NCBI GenBank assembly: GCA_031291095.1
Contig: JARLJR010000148.1
Coordinates: forward strand, 1-64,000
DNA length: 64,000 bases
Origin: Legionella sp.
Lineage (GTDB): Bacteria > Pseudomonadota > Gammaproteobacteria > Legionellales > Legionellaceae
Direction of reading: 5' to 3'
How positions within the stretch are numbered: the first letter of the stretch is position 1; each line of letters begins with the position of its first letter. Position numbers and translations under genes: made by a program. Of this stretch, positions 26,214 to 36,185 are shown in pieces. The notes beneath the pieces were generated by a model that saw only the letters and a list, made by a program, of their open reading frames with translations, was not told the origin of the DNA and searched no databases.

Positions 26214-27284
26214 ATGATGAAAATGCATAACGAACAAAAAGAATCCGCTATCCCCGGAGAAACCCAGGCAACACTCTGGTCTAAGCGCTTTATTCTATTA
26301 GTCGTGGTGCCTGCTGCTGTACTTGTTTCAGGAATGGTTTTATATCTTTTCGGAGGTCGTTATGTTTCAACAGACAACGCCTACATCAAGGCCGACCTGA
26401 TCCCGCTTAGCCCCCAAGTTTCAGGAGCCATCCAAGAAGTGTTTGTCCAGGAAAACCAAACGGTGAAAAAAGGACAGCTGCTTTACCGCATTGATCAACG
26501 CCCCTATAAAGTTGCCCTAACTAAAGCAGAATCGAAATTGGCCCAAGTAAGTATCGATATAAAAGCACTCAAAGCCAATTATCTTGAAAAGAAAGCAGAA
26601 ATCGCTTTGGCGCGCACCAAATATAATTTCTCTTTACGTAATAAGCGGCGCCAGTTAGACCTTGCAGAAAAGCATTTTGCCTCTCAATCCAGCCTTGATG
26701 AGGCCAGTGAAGGAGCTGAAGTTGCAGCTCAGCAAATTGTAACGACAAAGCATAGCCTGCAAAGCCTAGCAGAATCACTTGCGGGCAGCGTTAATGCCCC
26801 AGTAGAGCAACATCCGACGTATCTGGTGGCCAAAGCCGAGTTGGAACAAGCGCAACTTGATTTAGAACACACCGAAGTAAAAGCCCCTGTTTCAGGAACC
26901 ATCAATATCCCACCAAAGAAAGGACAATATGTCACTCAAGGAGCGATTGCCATGTCTTTGGTAGCACATGAGCATCCATGGATTGAAGCTAATTTTACGG
27001 AAAAAGAATTAACTTACATACGTCCAGGACAAAAGGTAACTGCATCGGTAGATATCTACCCCGGACAGAAATGGAGCGGCGTAGTCCAAAGCATTAGCCC
27101 TGCAACTGGCTCTGAGTTTTCAATCATCCCCGCGCAAAATGCTACGGGCAACTGGGTTAAGATCGCGCAGCGAGTTGCAGTGCGGATTCAATTAGAGCAA
27201 AGTACAAACAGCCCTCAACTACGCTCTGGTTTAAGCTCCTGGGTAGAAATTGATACAGAGCATAAACGCTATGCGCTTAAATAA
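26214..27284 (+). CDS. emrA: EmrA/HlyD-type membrane fusion protein
   Basis: This periplasmic adaptor of a tripartite drug efflux pump has one N-terminal membrane helix (FILLVVVPAAVLVSGMVLYLF) then GGRYVSTDNAYIKADLIPLS, the classic start of the EmrA family. A biotinyl-lipoyl-like half (GAIQEVFVQENQTVKKGQLL), a coiled-coil hairpin rich in Ala/Lys/Glu, and the second lipoyl half VKAPVSGTINIPPKKGQYV follow. The frame begins at a TTG at 26160, but that would overlap the divergent hydrolase start; the ATG cluster at 26214-26225 is likelier, giving about 356 residues. It is followed after 2 bp by the DHA2-type MFS pump. Confidence 0.92.
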   Translation: MMKMHNEQKESAIPGETQATLWSKRFILLVVVPAAVLVSGMVLYLFGGRYVSTDNAYIKADLIPLSPQVSGAIQEVFVQENQTVKKGQLLYRIDQRPYKVALTKAESKLAQVSIDIKALKANYLEKKAEIALARTKYNFSLRNKRRQLDLAEKHFASQSSLDEASEGAEVAAQQIVTTKHSLQSLAESLAGSVNAPVEQHPTYLVAKAELEQAQLDLEHTEVKAPVSGTINIPPKKGQYVTQGAIAMSLVAHEHPWIEANFTEKELTYIRPGQKVTASVDIYPGQKWSGVVQSISPATGSEFSIIPAQNATGNWVKIAQRVAVRIQLEQSTNSPQLRSGLSSWVEIDTEHKRYALK

Positions 27285-27286
27285 TC

Positions 27287-28837
27287 ATGCTAGAAAATAA
27301 GCCAAACCCGAACACCACAAACAGGCTATTCATTACGTTATCAATAATGCTTGCTACCGTAATGCAGTCACTAGATACTACCATTGCTAATGTGGCTTTG
27401 CCTCACATGCAAGGAGGTATGGGAGCTACTCAAGAACAGATTTCCTGGGTATTGACCTCCTATATTGTTGCCGCAGCAATCTTCACTCCACTAACTGGTT
27501 TTTTAGGGGATCATTTCGGTCGTCGGCGTATTTTCATTTGGTCAGTGATTGGTTTCACTGTTGCCTCCATGTTATGTGGCGCAGCACAAACACTTCCGCA
27601 AATTATTTTATTCCGTCTTCTGCAAGGAATTTTTGGCGCAAGTTTAGTGCCGTTATCTCAATCGGTTTTACTGGATACCTATCCCCCTGAAAAACATGGC
27701 TCAGCTATGGCGATGTGGGGCATGGGGGTCATGGTTGGTCCAATTCTTGGCCCCTCTTTAGGTGGTTGGCTAACTGAATACTACAATTGGCGTTGGGTAT
27801 TTTACATTAATTTACCTTTTGGCATCTTTGCTTGGTTAGGCTTAACCATGTACCTGCAAGAAAATAAACTGAAACTTGGCAAACATTTTGATTTGATGGG
27901 TTTTGCGTTTTTAAGTATTGCTATTGGTGCATTACAGTTATTCTTGGATCGCGGTGAATCTCTGGACTGGCTTAATAGCGATGAAATTATCATTGAAGGA
28001 CTTATTGCGCTTATCTGTTTGTACTTGTTTGTAGCCCATATTCTTACCTCACGCAGCCCATTTATTGAACCGGCGATGTTTAAAGACCGTAACTTCAGTG
28101 TGGGACTAGTATTTATCTTCATTATCGGCATTATTCTTTTGGCGACCATGGCGCTAATGCCACCTTACATGCAAGGCTTATTAAATTATCCAGTAATTGA
28201 TGTAGGGCTACTCTTAGCACCGCGTGGACTAGGAACTATGACTGCGATGATGATTGTAGGAAAACTCTCTGGGAAAGTAGATACGCGCTACCAAATTTTT
28301 CTCGGTCTAGTTCTTACCTGTTACTCCTTATGGATGATGACCTTATTCAATGCCAATATTAGTGGCCATGACATTGTCTTAAGCGGTGTCATTCAGGGAC
28401 TTGGCTTAGGTTTTATTTTTGTGCCCCTTTCTACCCTGTCTTTTGCTACCTTACCCACTCAATATCGCAATGATGGTACCGCGTTATTTAGTCTATTACG
28501 AAATATCGGCAGCAGCATTGGGATTTCCATTGTCATGACCAAATTAGCCCAAAGCACGCAAATAAATCATGCTGCCTATGCTAATTTCATAACCCCTTTT
28601 AATATGAATTTACAGCAAGCAAGCCAGTCTGGTATTTATTCCTTAAATTCACTTAACGGTCTAGTTTCTCTTAATGCAGAAGTCACACGCCAAGCCACTC
28701 TGATGGCTTATTTGCAGGATTTTCGCTTTATGATGTGGCTCGTATTATGTGCCTTACCGTTATTATTCTTGTTAAAGGCCCCAATCAAGAAAACCAAGGA
28801 TGAAACGCCTTCTCAATTACCTGAATTTGAACTATGA
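27287..28837 (+). CDS. emrB: DHA2-family (EmrB-type, 14-TMS) MFS efflux pump
   Basis: The 516-residue transporter has about 14 membrane segments and the family motifs LDTTIANVALPHMQGGMGAT, the loop GFLGDHFGRRRIF (motif A), GIFGASLVPLSQSVLLDTYP and WGMGVMVGPILGPSLGGWLT (motif C of drug exporters). It would export lipophilic compounds together with the preceding EmrA-like protein. An outer-membrane TolC partner is not in the window. The stop is followed by a 14-bp perfect hairpin. Confidence 0.93.
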   Translation: MLENKPNPNTTNRLFITLSIMLATVMQSLDTTIANVALPHMQGGMGATQEQISWVLTSYIVAAAIFTPLTGFLGDHFGRRRIFIWSVIGFTVASMLCGAAQTLPQIILFRLLQGIFGASLVPLSQSVLLDTYPPEKHGSAMAMWGMGVMVGPILGPSLGGWLTEYYNWRWVFYINLPFGIFAWLGLTMYLQENKLKLGKHFDLMGFAFLSIAIGALQLFLDRGESLDWLNSDEIIIEGLIALICLYLFVAHILTSRSPFIEPAMFKDRNFSVGLVFIFIIGIILLATMALMPPYMQGLLNYPVIDVGLLLAPRGLGTMTAMMIVGKLSGKVDTRYQIFLGLVLTCYSLWMMTLFNANISGHDIVLSGVIQGLGLGFIFVPLSTLSFATLPTQYRNDGTALFSLLRNIGSSIGISIVMTKLAQSTQINHAAYANFITPFNMNLQQASQSGIYSLNSLNGLVSLNAEVTRQATLMAYLQDFRFMMWLVLCALPLLFLLKAPIKKTKDETPSQLPEFEL

Positions 28838-28841
28838 TATC

Positions 28842-28883
28842 TGAGGCTGATAATTGCTTAAAATAATAGAATTATCAGCCTCA
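28842..28883 (+). terminator. Strong hairpin after emrB-like gene
   Basis: A perfect 14-bp stem (TGAGGCTGATAATT with AATTATCAGCCTCA) and a 14-base loop begin 5 bp after the stop. No T tract follows, so it may be a transcript-stabilising hairpin or a factor-assisted end. Confidence 0.5.
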
Positions 28884-28924
28884 TGGCGCGTTGACCCCAA
28901 GTAAGTATTCGCGGAAATGTGGGG

Positions 28925-29033
28925 ACGTCATCCCGAACACAGTGAAGGATCTCCTGAATGAGGCATACATGCTCTAGTCGAGTGTAGTGCTCCGTTCAGG
29001 AGATCCTTCGTCCTAAACTCCTCAGGATGGCGT
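28925..29033. repeat. Inverted element, GTCATCCCGAAC family (copy 4)
   Basis: This 109-bp element between the efflux operon and panB starts ACGTCATCCCGAAC. Inner arms AGGATCTCCTGAATG and CGTTCAGGAGATCCT follow, and it ends CTCAGGATGGCGT. Confidence 0.85.
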
Positions 29034-29117
29034 ACCGTCTTTACATTGGCGCTTTTATCGAACACTTACAACACGGCAGCGACCCCTTATCATTTCAATT
29101 TATGGAGGACTTGATCC

Positions 29118-29192
29118 ATGCGACAGGTACCTGAATTATATTTTAGTTTTATTAGTCATGCACAACTTCGCCTGCTAGGGAGTGCAGCATGA
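29118..29192 (+). CDS. Possible 24-codon leader ORF overlapping the panB start
   Basis: An ATG with a strong ribosome site (GGAGG at 29105-29109) opens a 24-residue frame, MRQVPELYFSFISHAQLRLL with a GSAA end. Its TGA overlaps the panB ATG as ATGA. The layout suggests translational coupling or a regulatory leader peptide. No homology is recognised, and it could be a chance frame. Confidence 0.35.
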   Translation: MRQVPELYFSFISHAQLRLLGSAA

Positions 29193-29977
29193 AAATCCAT
29201 GATTTTAAACGCAAAAAACAAGAGCAGCAAAAAATTGCCATGCTCACTTGCTATGATTATCCTTCTGCCTGCACTATTGCTGAATCTGATATTGACTGTG
29301 TTCTTGTTGGTGATTCAGTTGCAATGGCAGTACACGGGTATGATACGACTATCATGGCAACCATGGACATGATGGTTCTGCATACTGAAGCAGTAGCTCG
29401 CGGTCTAAAACAGCAATTTTTAATTACCGACCTACCCTTTTTAAGTCATAAAATTTCGCTGGCTCACACGGTTGAAAATGTAACTCGCCTTTTACGTGCA
29501 GGAGCGCATGCGGTAAAAATTGAAGGTGGTGATGCAGATACCTGTAAAACCATTAACCATCTCGTGACTGCCGGTGTTCCAGTGATTGGTCATATCGGCC
29601 TAACACCTCAATCGATTCACCAATTAGGTGGCTTTAAGGTTCAGGGAAAAAGCCAGGAGCAAGCAGACATCCTGCTGCAGCAAGCGCTTGAATTAGAACA
29701 AGCGGGCTGTTTTGCCCTCGTCATTGAATGTGTGCCGCAACAGGTCGCTAAGCGCATCACCGAGGCATTGAGCATCCCCACTATTGGTATTGGTGCAGGT
29801 GCAGCTACTGACGGACAAGTCCTGGTTTGGCATGATATGTTAGGCCTGCAAACCAGTCTTAACTTTAAATTTGTTAAACGCTACGTTCAAGGCAAAGACG
29901 TGCTGCTTGAAGCAATTAATGCTTACGCAGGTCAGGTACATCAAGTGAGTTTCCCAACACCTGAGCATACGTTTTAA
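29189..29977 (+). CDS. panB: 3-methyl-2-oxobutanoate hydroxymethyltransferase
   Basis: The enzyme makes ketopantoate from 2-oxoisovalerate and methylene-tetrahydrofolate in pantothenate synthesis. The 262 residues match the family: IAMLTCYDYPSACTIAESDI, VLVGDSVAMAVHGYDTT (metal-binding Asp), DLPFLSH, AHAVKIEGGDA, GHIGLTPQSIHQLGGFKVQG, and IGIGAGAATDGQVLVWHDML with the catalytic Glu just before in VIECVP. It is followed by panC after 211 bp holding an inverted repeat. Confidence 0.97.
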   Translation: MKIHDFKRKKQEQQKIAMLTCYDYPSACTIAESDIDCVLVGDSVAMAVHGYDTTIMATMDMMVLHTEAVARGLKQQFLITDLPFLSHKISLAHTVENVTRLLRAGAHAVKIEGGDADTCKTINHLVTAGVPVIGHIGLTPQSIHQLGGFKVQGKSQEQADILLQQALELEQAGCFALVIECVPQQVAKRITEALSIPTIGIGAGAATDGQVLVWHDMLGLQTSLNFKFVKRYVQGKDVLLEAINAYAGQVHQVSFPTPEHTF

Positions 29978-30045
29978 GTAGTGGAATTTACATACCTTGA
30001 ACCTATTTAATGGCGTCAACTTAAGGAGTCATTGGAGAACAAGGC

Positions 30046-30118
30046 GTAGGCTATGCTGAAAAGCCCAGCAAACATTGTTCCTGCTACTCCCGATGCTGGG
30101 CTTTTCAGCCCAGCCTAC
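30046..30118. repeat. Inverted repeat of the GGCTGGGCTG family (copy 2)
   Basis: Arms of 25 bp (30046-30070 and 30094-30118) match with two mismatches and share GCTGAAAAGCCCAGCA. It lies between panB and panC and is related to 5887-5953. Confidence 0.85.
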
Positions 30119-30188
30119 ACTCATATGTGTAAAAACAATGCTTGACACTATTACATAAATACTTACGCGCAACATGTAGGAGTAATTC

Positions 30189-30950
30189 ATGCAAATTTTT
30201 CAGGATCTTCAAGAATGGATAAACTTTCGAAAACAGCTTTCTGCAGAGCAGACTATTGGCTTTGCGCCCACTATGGGTAATTTACATGCCGGCCATGCTT
30301 CTTTATTTTTAGCGAGCCAAAAAGAAAATCACTACACTGCTACCACTTTATTTGTTAACCCCACCCAATTTAACCAAGCAGATGACTACAAACATTATCC
30401 TCGAACTTTAGAAGTAGATATACGTATTATGGAGGAATCAGGAGTCGATTTTTGTATTTTGCCTACGGAAAAGGCAATGTATCCTGATCAGTACAATTAT
30501 CAAATTCACGAGCATCAGCTTTGCCAGCTTATGGAAGGAGCGCATCGTCCAGGTCATTTTAACGGTGTATTAACTGTGGTTATGAAATTGCTGAATCTGG
30601 TTAAGCCTCATAAAGCTTATTTTGGTGAAAAGGATTACCAACAATATTTACTTATTCGTGAAATGGTTAAGGCCTTTTTTATGAAGGTGGACATTATCCC
30701 CTGCCCCATTATTCGTGAGTCCAGTGGTTTAGCCTATAGTTCCCGTAATAATCGTTTAAACAAGGAAGAAAAAGCTTTAGCTGAGGTTTTTGCCCAACTA
30801 TTTCAGCAAAAAGACAAGACCTGCGAACAAATTCAAGCTGAGATGACGGCGAAGAATATAACCGTTGAATACATTCAAGAATACGAAAATCGCCGTTTTG
30901 CTGCTGTACGCATTGGTGATATTCGTTTAATCGATAATTATTGCTTGTAA
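30189..30950 (+). CDS. panC: Pantothenate synthetase
   Basis: The enzyme condenses pantoate and beta-alanine via a pantoyl-adenylate. The 253 residues show [17 protein letters not shown] (the H-x-G-H nucleotidyl-transfer motif), [54 protein letters not shown] and [15 protein letters not shown] (KMSKS-like region). Ribosome site TAGGAGTAATTC precedes the ATG. Confidence 0.97.
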   Translation: MQIFQDLQEWINFRKQLSAEQTIGFAPTMGNLHAGHASLFLASQKENHYTATTLFVNPTQFNQADDYKHYPRTLEVDIRIMEESGVDFCILPTEKAMYPDQYNYQIHEHQLCQLMEGAHRPGHFNGVLTVVMKLLNLVKPHKAYFGEKDYQQYLLIREMVKAFFMKVDIIPCPIIRESSGLAYSSRNNRLNKEEKALAEVFAQLFQQKDKTCEQIQAEMTAKNITVEYIQEYENRRFAAVRIGDIRLIDNYCL

Positions 30951-30965
30951 TTTTAACCGGAGTAG

Positions 30966-30985
30966 CCTGGTTGCTCGCAACCAGG
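30966..30985 (+). terminator. Hairpin after panC (GCAACCAGG family)
   Basis: A perfect 9-bp stem, CCTGGTTGC-TC-GCAACCAGG, lies 15 bp after the panC stop, followed by ATTTCCTTT. The same sequence recurs at 37293-37316 and partly at 5996-6011, so it is also a dispersed repeat. Confidence 0.6.
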
Positions 30986-31026
30986 ATTTCCTTTAAAACA
31001 AAATGAATTCACTACGCTTCAGTGCC

Positions 31027-34000
31027 CTACAATAACTCAGGGACTGCCCCTTGAGCCACTTCACTAACCGTAGCAACTTGAGGTGCCTGTTGATAGCCAA
31101 TCCCAACCAAGATTGATTGTGCAGGAATACCAGCCCATTGGGTATTTTCTGGCAAGCACTCACCTTTCATTAATAAAGAGAGACTTCCCAAAGTAGAATT
31201 ATCTTCCATTACCGTGTTGTAGAGGACGATTGAACCAGTACCTATGTTGCAACCTGAATTAATCGTTACATTCGATACCTTAAATATGCGATCTTCATAA
31301 AGATGTGTTTGGATTATAGTTTCCGCATTAATGCACACATCATCACCAATGGTGATTAAATCAAATTCAGAAAACTCAGCGCTATCTGTAAATACACGTT
31401 TTCCGGCCTTAGTACCTAAACAACGATGAATCCAAAGTGCAAATGGGGTACCTAAAACCTTATTCGTTAAATGAGGATTAGTGTAATAGTTATAAGAATA
31501 TTCAATTACATCATTTTTCCAAATAAAGGGATCCCAAATAGGTTTGGTTAAGGGCTTTAATTTGCCCAAAAGAACCCATTTTAAGCCGACTAAAATCCCA
31601 ACCATACATACAGTAAGGAATAGTTCAGAAACGGGCAATACAAGCGCAGTAACACCCCAAGAATAGTTTGTTAACATGTAGTCCAGAATATAAAGCATGT
31701 TAAACAGAACGATTAAGGAAAAAGACGTAGGTAAAATAATCCGTAAAAACTCAATTAGCAAACGCGTGCAATACAATTTTTTCGATGGATAGAACGTTTC
31801 TTTATCAGAAAAACCAACAAATATCTCACGTTTTGGCAGATAAACTGCTGGAGAACCTAACCATGCAGAATTAACCTCTGTAGCCTTGTCTCCTGGAGGC
31901 GCTATTGACAGACATCCAAGCAACGCACGCTCTCCCAGTTCTTTACCCGCAGAAAGTAAACTCACATTCCCTACAAAACCACGGCGACCAACAGAAACTG
32001 GAGCAAAATTAATTGCCCCCTGATAAACATGGGGCCAAGCCAGAGCTACTGAACTTGCCGTAAAACCACCTTCTTCAATCGTCACTAAGTCAGGAATAAT
32101 GTGAGGGGTCTCTCCCATCTCTACGCTTTTCCCAAGTTTAGCGCCTAGAAGCCGCAAAAATGCGGGCAAATAAAGGGTATCAGCCATCACGGATATTTCA
32201 TCGCTATCCAGCATTTTTACGATGATCCAATGACGAAGATAATAAAAGCTCTTCAATGAATACTGGCCAGGTTTTACCTTGTCCATAATGATTTTTTTGC
32301 AGACAATGACACACAGATAATACAAACTTAAGAAAACCATTGAGCCCAAAGGAATGGCAAAGAAAATCGTTGTAAAATAACTGCCCTGATCATAATAATA
32401 ACTAATAAAGGAAAGCGCAGGAATCAGACATAAATAGAACATGACCATAACAAAGACAATGCCTAAATAGTGCAAAATACTAAACATTGTATTTTCCAGC
32501 ATTGTTGATTCTTCAACTTCTACTTTTTTCCTGGTAATGTGATCAGCAGGAAGCATTCCTGGAACCGCAGGAGAACCCGAAAAATAAGCGCCTTGAGGCA
32601 TATAACTTTGCTCAGGTAACATGGACATATCATCCAATACCGCATTATCTTCAACCACACTATTTAAACCAATAACAGACCGGGCACCAATATAGCAATT
32701 ATTGCCAATAGTAATAGTCCCTATTTTCAGCCAACCATCTTCAACAATATATCCATAAAGCCGGCTATCCGTATTAATTGATGTATTATCGCCAACGACT
32801 AATAGATCATGAGCAGCAATCTGCATGGAGCCTATATGGCAATTTTTACCTATTTTTGCACCTAAGAGGCAATAATAAATTCTAGCTAATGGCGAACCCA
32901 CTAAGTACTTAGCTAAAAATAAGTTCTTTTGTAATTTCTGTACCAACCACCAACGGTAATAGAACCAGCCCCAAAGCGGATATTCGCCCGGCTTCACTCT
33001 GCCTAATAAAATCCACTTCATAGCGACGGTAATCATTAACGAAATAATGGGTAATGATAAAAATAAGGCTAAAAATGCTAACTGTGATTCACGGGAAATA
33101 ATTGAATATTCCGAAGTCACCCAACTGTAGCATAAAACCACAGCCAACAATTGAAAGGTGCCCACTGCATATTGCAATAAACAACCGAAAAATTGCCCTA
33201 CGCCACATAGATAATATTTCCATTGCGGAGCACGGTATTTAGGCTTACGCGGGGCTTCTGCTTGCGGGGCTGGGTCCACATTATTGAATTTTTGCTCTAG
33301 CTGGCCAATCGTGGGATTTTTATATAAATCCAAGATAGATATATTTCGTAATGCAGGAATCCTACGTAAACTCGATATCGCTTTTGCAGCCAGCAGGGAA
33401 TGTCCGCCGAGATCATAAAAAAAATCGGCATCCACAGAAATTTTAGGATAATCCAGCACCTTCTCCCAAACATGGGCAATTTCTTTGCCCAACTCTGATT
33501 TCGGCGCTGTATATACAGTCTCTGCCTTCGCTTGGGTTGGTTTAGGTAAGGCCTTGCGGTTTACTTTGCCACTCGATAAGACAGGAAAAGATTCCAGAAC
33601 TTCTGTAATCGCTGGAATCATATAATCCGGTAAATTAGTTTTTAAATACGACTTGAGTTCACTGGCATTAAATTTTGCATTTTTTTCGAGCAAAACATAA
33701 GCAACTAAAGTTGGTTGATCCAGGGTTTGTAAAGAAACTACCGCTTGCCTAACACCGGGGTGTTGCATCATTACGGCTTCAATTTCATTGAGCTCAATAC
33801 GAAAACCGCGTAACTTCACCTGATCATCAATCCGTCCGGCAAAGCGTATATTGCCATGTTCTGTTTTAGACGCTAAATCACCAGTACGATACAGACGCTG
33901 TTGATTTGCTGGATTAATTACAAATTTTTCCGCGGTACTTTCTGGACGATTCACATATCCACGAGCCAGAGCCAAGCCACTAATACATAACTCGCCCTCA

Positions 34001-34998
34001 TCACCATCACTTACTTCGTTTAAATGCTCATCAACAATCAAAACGCCATAACCAGGAAGTGGTTTGCCTATGGTAATTTCCTTTTCTGGATGACATTCAG
34101 CATAAGTTGCAATAACGGTCGCTTCAGTAGGACCGTAGGTATTAATAATTCTAAGCCCTTTGCGGCTCCAGTTTTTAACCAAGCTGGCAGGACAGGTTTC
34201 GCCACCTAAAATGAGTATCCGTAAATCAGGTAACTGCCCTTCTAAGGTAGACAATAGTGTCGGCACTGTAGACAGTACACTGACTTGATGTTGATTTAAG
34301 AAGGAAATTAAACCAAGGCCTGAACGGACCTCTTTTGCAGTACAAGCAACTAAAGCAGCACCATTGGCAAAAGCCATCCACAGCTCTTCCAATGAAGCAT
34401 CAAAAGCTAAAGAGAAACCTTGATAAACACGATCATTGCTCGTTATCGCATAAAGAGCACTTGCTTCTCTTACATAATGACAAATACTGCTTTGTGGAAT
34501 TTCTACTCCTTTAGGCTTACCAGTCGAACCCGAAGTGTAAATGACATAGCATAAATCATCTGCGCCCTGTTCATTTGGAGCTGAAATCAATCTTTTGGTG
34601 GGCTGTTGCGACAGTTCGTCACTGAGTTCATCAAGAACAAAGGCCTTTGGCCATGCTAATTTTTTTTGAGCTAATTGAGTTGAGGAGGTTAATACTGCAG
34701 TAAATGGCAGATCAGAAAAAATATAATTAATTCGTTCCTCAGGGTAATCCACTTCAATGGGAACGTAAGCCGCACCTGCTTTTAGAGTGGCAAGAATTGC
34801 AATATAACATTCAACAGAGCGCTCCAAAAGAATGGCGACAATACTGTCTTTTGATACATTGTTCTCAACAAGATAATGGGCCAACTGGTTAGCACGACAT
34901 TCTAATTCTTGGTATGAAATAAAAGCATTATCGCAAATTAAGGCAATATTGCTCGAAAAGCTATCGACTGATCGCTCAAAAAAATGATGCAACTGCAT
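31027..34998 (-). CDS. Pls/PosA-type membrane NRPS-like synthetase
   Basis: The 1323-residue protein (ATG at 34998, with GGTGA seven bases upstream; a TTG at 35025 is the alternative) opens with an adenylation domain: YVIYTSGSTGKPKGVEIP, NTYGPTEATVIATYA, YRTGDLASK, GRIDDQVKLRGFRIELNEIE. A carrier domain with the phosphopantetheine Ser in FFYDLGGHSLLAAKAI comes at about residue 530. After that it lacks a condensation or thioesterase domain. Instead it has several transmembrane segments alternating with left-handed beta-helix-like repeats (IGKNCHIGS, IGNNCYIGARSVIGLNSVVE, ISSGCNIGTGSIVL-like stretches). This architecture is that of Pls, the epsilon-poly-L-lysine synthetase, and PosA. It probably polymerises or couples an amino acid at the membrane. 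It stands alone on its strand. Confidence 0.9.
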   Translation of the reverse strand: MQLHHFFERSVDSFSSNIALICDNAFISYQELECRANQLAHYLVENNVSKDSIVAILLERSVECYIAILATLKAGAAYVPIEVDYPEERINYIFSDLPFTAVLTSSTQLAQKKLAWPKAFVLDELSDELSQQPTKRLISAPNEQGADDLCYVIYTSGSTGKPKGVEIPQSSICHYVREASALYAITSNDRVYQGFSLAFDASLEELWMAFANGAALVACTAKEVRSGLGLISFLNQHQVSVLSTVPTLLSTLEGQLPDLRILILGGETCPASLVKNWSRKGLRIINTYGPTEATVIATYAECHPEKEITIGKPLPGYGVLIVDEHLNEVSDGDEGELCISGLALARGYVNRPESTAEKFVINPANQQRLYRTGDLASKTEHGNIRFAGRIDDQVKLRGFRIELNEIEAVMMQHPGVRQAVVSLQTLDQPTLVAYVLLEKNAKFNASELKSYLKTNLPDYMIPAITEVLESFPVLSSGKVNRKALPKPTQAKAETVYTAPKSELGKEIAHVWEKVLDYPKISVDADFFYDLGGHSLLAAKAISSLRRIPALRNISILDLYKNPTIGQLEQKFNNVDPAPQAEAPRKPKYRAPQWKYYLCGVGQFFGCLLQYAVGTFQLLAVVLCYSWVTSEYSIISRESQLAFLALFLSLPIISLMITVAMKWILLGRVKPGEYPLWGWFYYRWWLVQKLQKNLFLAKYLVGSPLARIYYCLLGAKIGKNCHIGSMQIAAHDLLVVGDNTSINTDSRLYGYIVEDGWLKIGTITIGNNCYIGARSVIGLNSVVEDNAVLDDMSMLPEQSYMPQGAYFSGSPAVPGMLPADHITRKKVEVEESTMLENTMFSILHYLGIVFVMVMFYLCLIPALSFISYYYDQGSYFTTIFFAIPLGSMVFLSLYYLCVIVCKKIIMDKVKPGQYSLKSFYYLRHWIIVKMLDSDEISVMADTLYLPAFLRLLGAKLGKSVEMGETPHIIPDLVTIEEGGFTASSVALAWPHVYQGAINFAPVSVGRRGFVGNVSLLSAGKELGERALLGCLSIAPPGDKATEVNSAWLGSPAVYLPKREIFVGFSDKETFYPSKKLYCTRLLIEFLRIILPTSFSLIVLFNMLYILDYMLTNYSWGVTALVLPVSELFLTVCMVGILVGLKWVLLGKLKPLTKPIWDPFIWKNDVIEYSYNYYTNPHLTNKVLGTPFALWIHRCLGTKAGKRVFTDSAEFSEFDLITIGDDVCINAETIIQTHLYEDRIFKVSNVTINSGCNIGTGSIVLYNTVMEDNSTLGSLSLLMKGECLPENTQWAGIPAQSILVGIGYQQAPQVATVSEVAQGAVPELL

Positions 34999-35025
34999 AG
35001 TGTTATCACCGGATGAAAAACTCAA

Positions 35026-35471
35026 GTTGGCTTGCTCCTACTAAAGGCACCATTTCCACAACTTCATTGACTTTTGCTTATAAAAAAGCATAGAAAACCC
35101 CATACTTTAAATATATTATATTTAGCGTCAATAGTAAAAGGCTTATGAAAAAAACACAGAAGCGGAGCTAATTTGAGGGATTATAATTCTTTATTGCCTG
35201 ACAAGCGACACTCTAAGATATAAATTTTTTTTTAAATCCCTGGGATACCTACTTCAGGGTAATTCTTTGTATTTTTATCCTCCTTGTAGATGGTAATTTG
35301 ATCGCATTGACTCTTGTTGGTTCATCTCCGATGGTATATCACTCTCAAGAGCGTACAACGAAAGAGCTCTGAATGTGGTCCAATAACCTTCATCTCACTT
35401 ATGCCTCTATTCAGGAGAGCCTTCACTGCGCTCAGAATCATGTATTCCGATGTAGGATAACCTGCCATCAG
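35026..35471. other. Intergenic, with a degenerate repeat remnant
   Basis: No gene is supported. The left part is AT-rich and should carry the leftward promoter of the Pls/PosA-like gene. At about 35357-35446 a decayed copy of the GTCATCC family is visible, with ATTCAGGAGAGCCTTCACTG and GCTCAGAATCATGTA resembling the right arm of the better-preserved copies. Confidence 0.55.
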
Positions 35472-36185
35472 TTACATAAAAATTTCTTGTAAAAAATTAG
35501 TCATTGCCTGCCATGAACGTTTCGCAGCAGCAGAATTATAAATTAAACCTAACTGGATATCATGAGCATTAGGGTTGGTAAATGCATGTTGTACCTGACC
35601 ATACATATGCAGCTGCCAATCAACTTTTGCTGCGGTCATTTCTTGGCAAAACGCATTAGCCTGCTCGGGATTTGCCATAGGATCTTCATAACCATGCAAA
35701 GCTAAAACCTTTGCTTTAATCGCATCTGCCTTCATAGTTCCAGGCTTATTCAACAAACCATGGAAACTAACCGCGCCTTTGATATCAGCCCCAGAACGTG
35801 CTAACTCTAAAGCACACATGCCGCCAAAACAAAAACCAATGATCGCAACACGCTCCTTATCTACTTCAGGAATGGAGAGAACCGTATTTAAAGCAACATC
35901 TAAACGTCGGCGAAGCAATGCTTGGTTAGAAACCAAGGGTTGTATTAATGCTGATTTTTCTTCAGTTGTCGTGCCAACCTGAGCATCACCAAACATATCC
36001 AGTGCAAAACCAAGATACCCCATCTCAGCAAGCATCGTTGCTTTTTGGCAAGCAAACTCATTACGTCCGGACCAATCATGAGCTACAATTACGGCAGGCC
36101 GAGTCCCTTCTTTAGAAGAGTCATAAGCCAAAAAGCCTTGAAGTTCCAGTTCATCCTGATGATAAATATAGTTTGAAGTATGCAT
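35472..36185 (-). CDS. Dienelactone hydrolase family protein (copy 1)
   Basis: The 237-residue alpha/beta hydrolase has the family's cysteine nucleophile elbow IIGFCFGGMCALELA (about residue 124), the acid residue region LALHGYEDPMANPEQ, and the catalytic His in VQHAFTNP. IVAHDWSGRNEFACQKA occurs near the start. It probably hydrolyses a lactone or ester; the true substrate is unknown. A close paralogue with the same motifs is encoded at 52449-53180. Confidence 0.9.
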   Translation of the reverse strand: MHTSNYIYHQDELELQGFLAYDSSKEGTRPAVIVAHDWSGRNEFACQKATMLAEMGYLGFALDMFGDAQVGTTTEEKSALIQPLVSNQALLRRRLDVALNTVLSIPEVDKERVAIIGFCFGGMCALELARSGADIKGAVSFHGLLNKPGTMKADAIKAKVLALHGYEDPMANPEQANAFCQEMTAAKVDWQLHMYGQVQHAFTNPNAHDIQLGLIYNSAAAKRSWQAMTNFLQEIFM

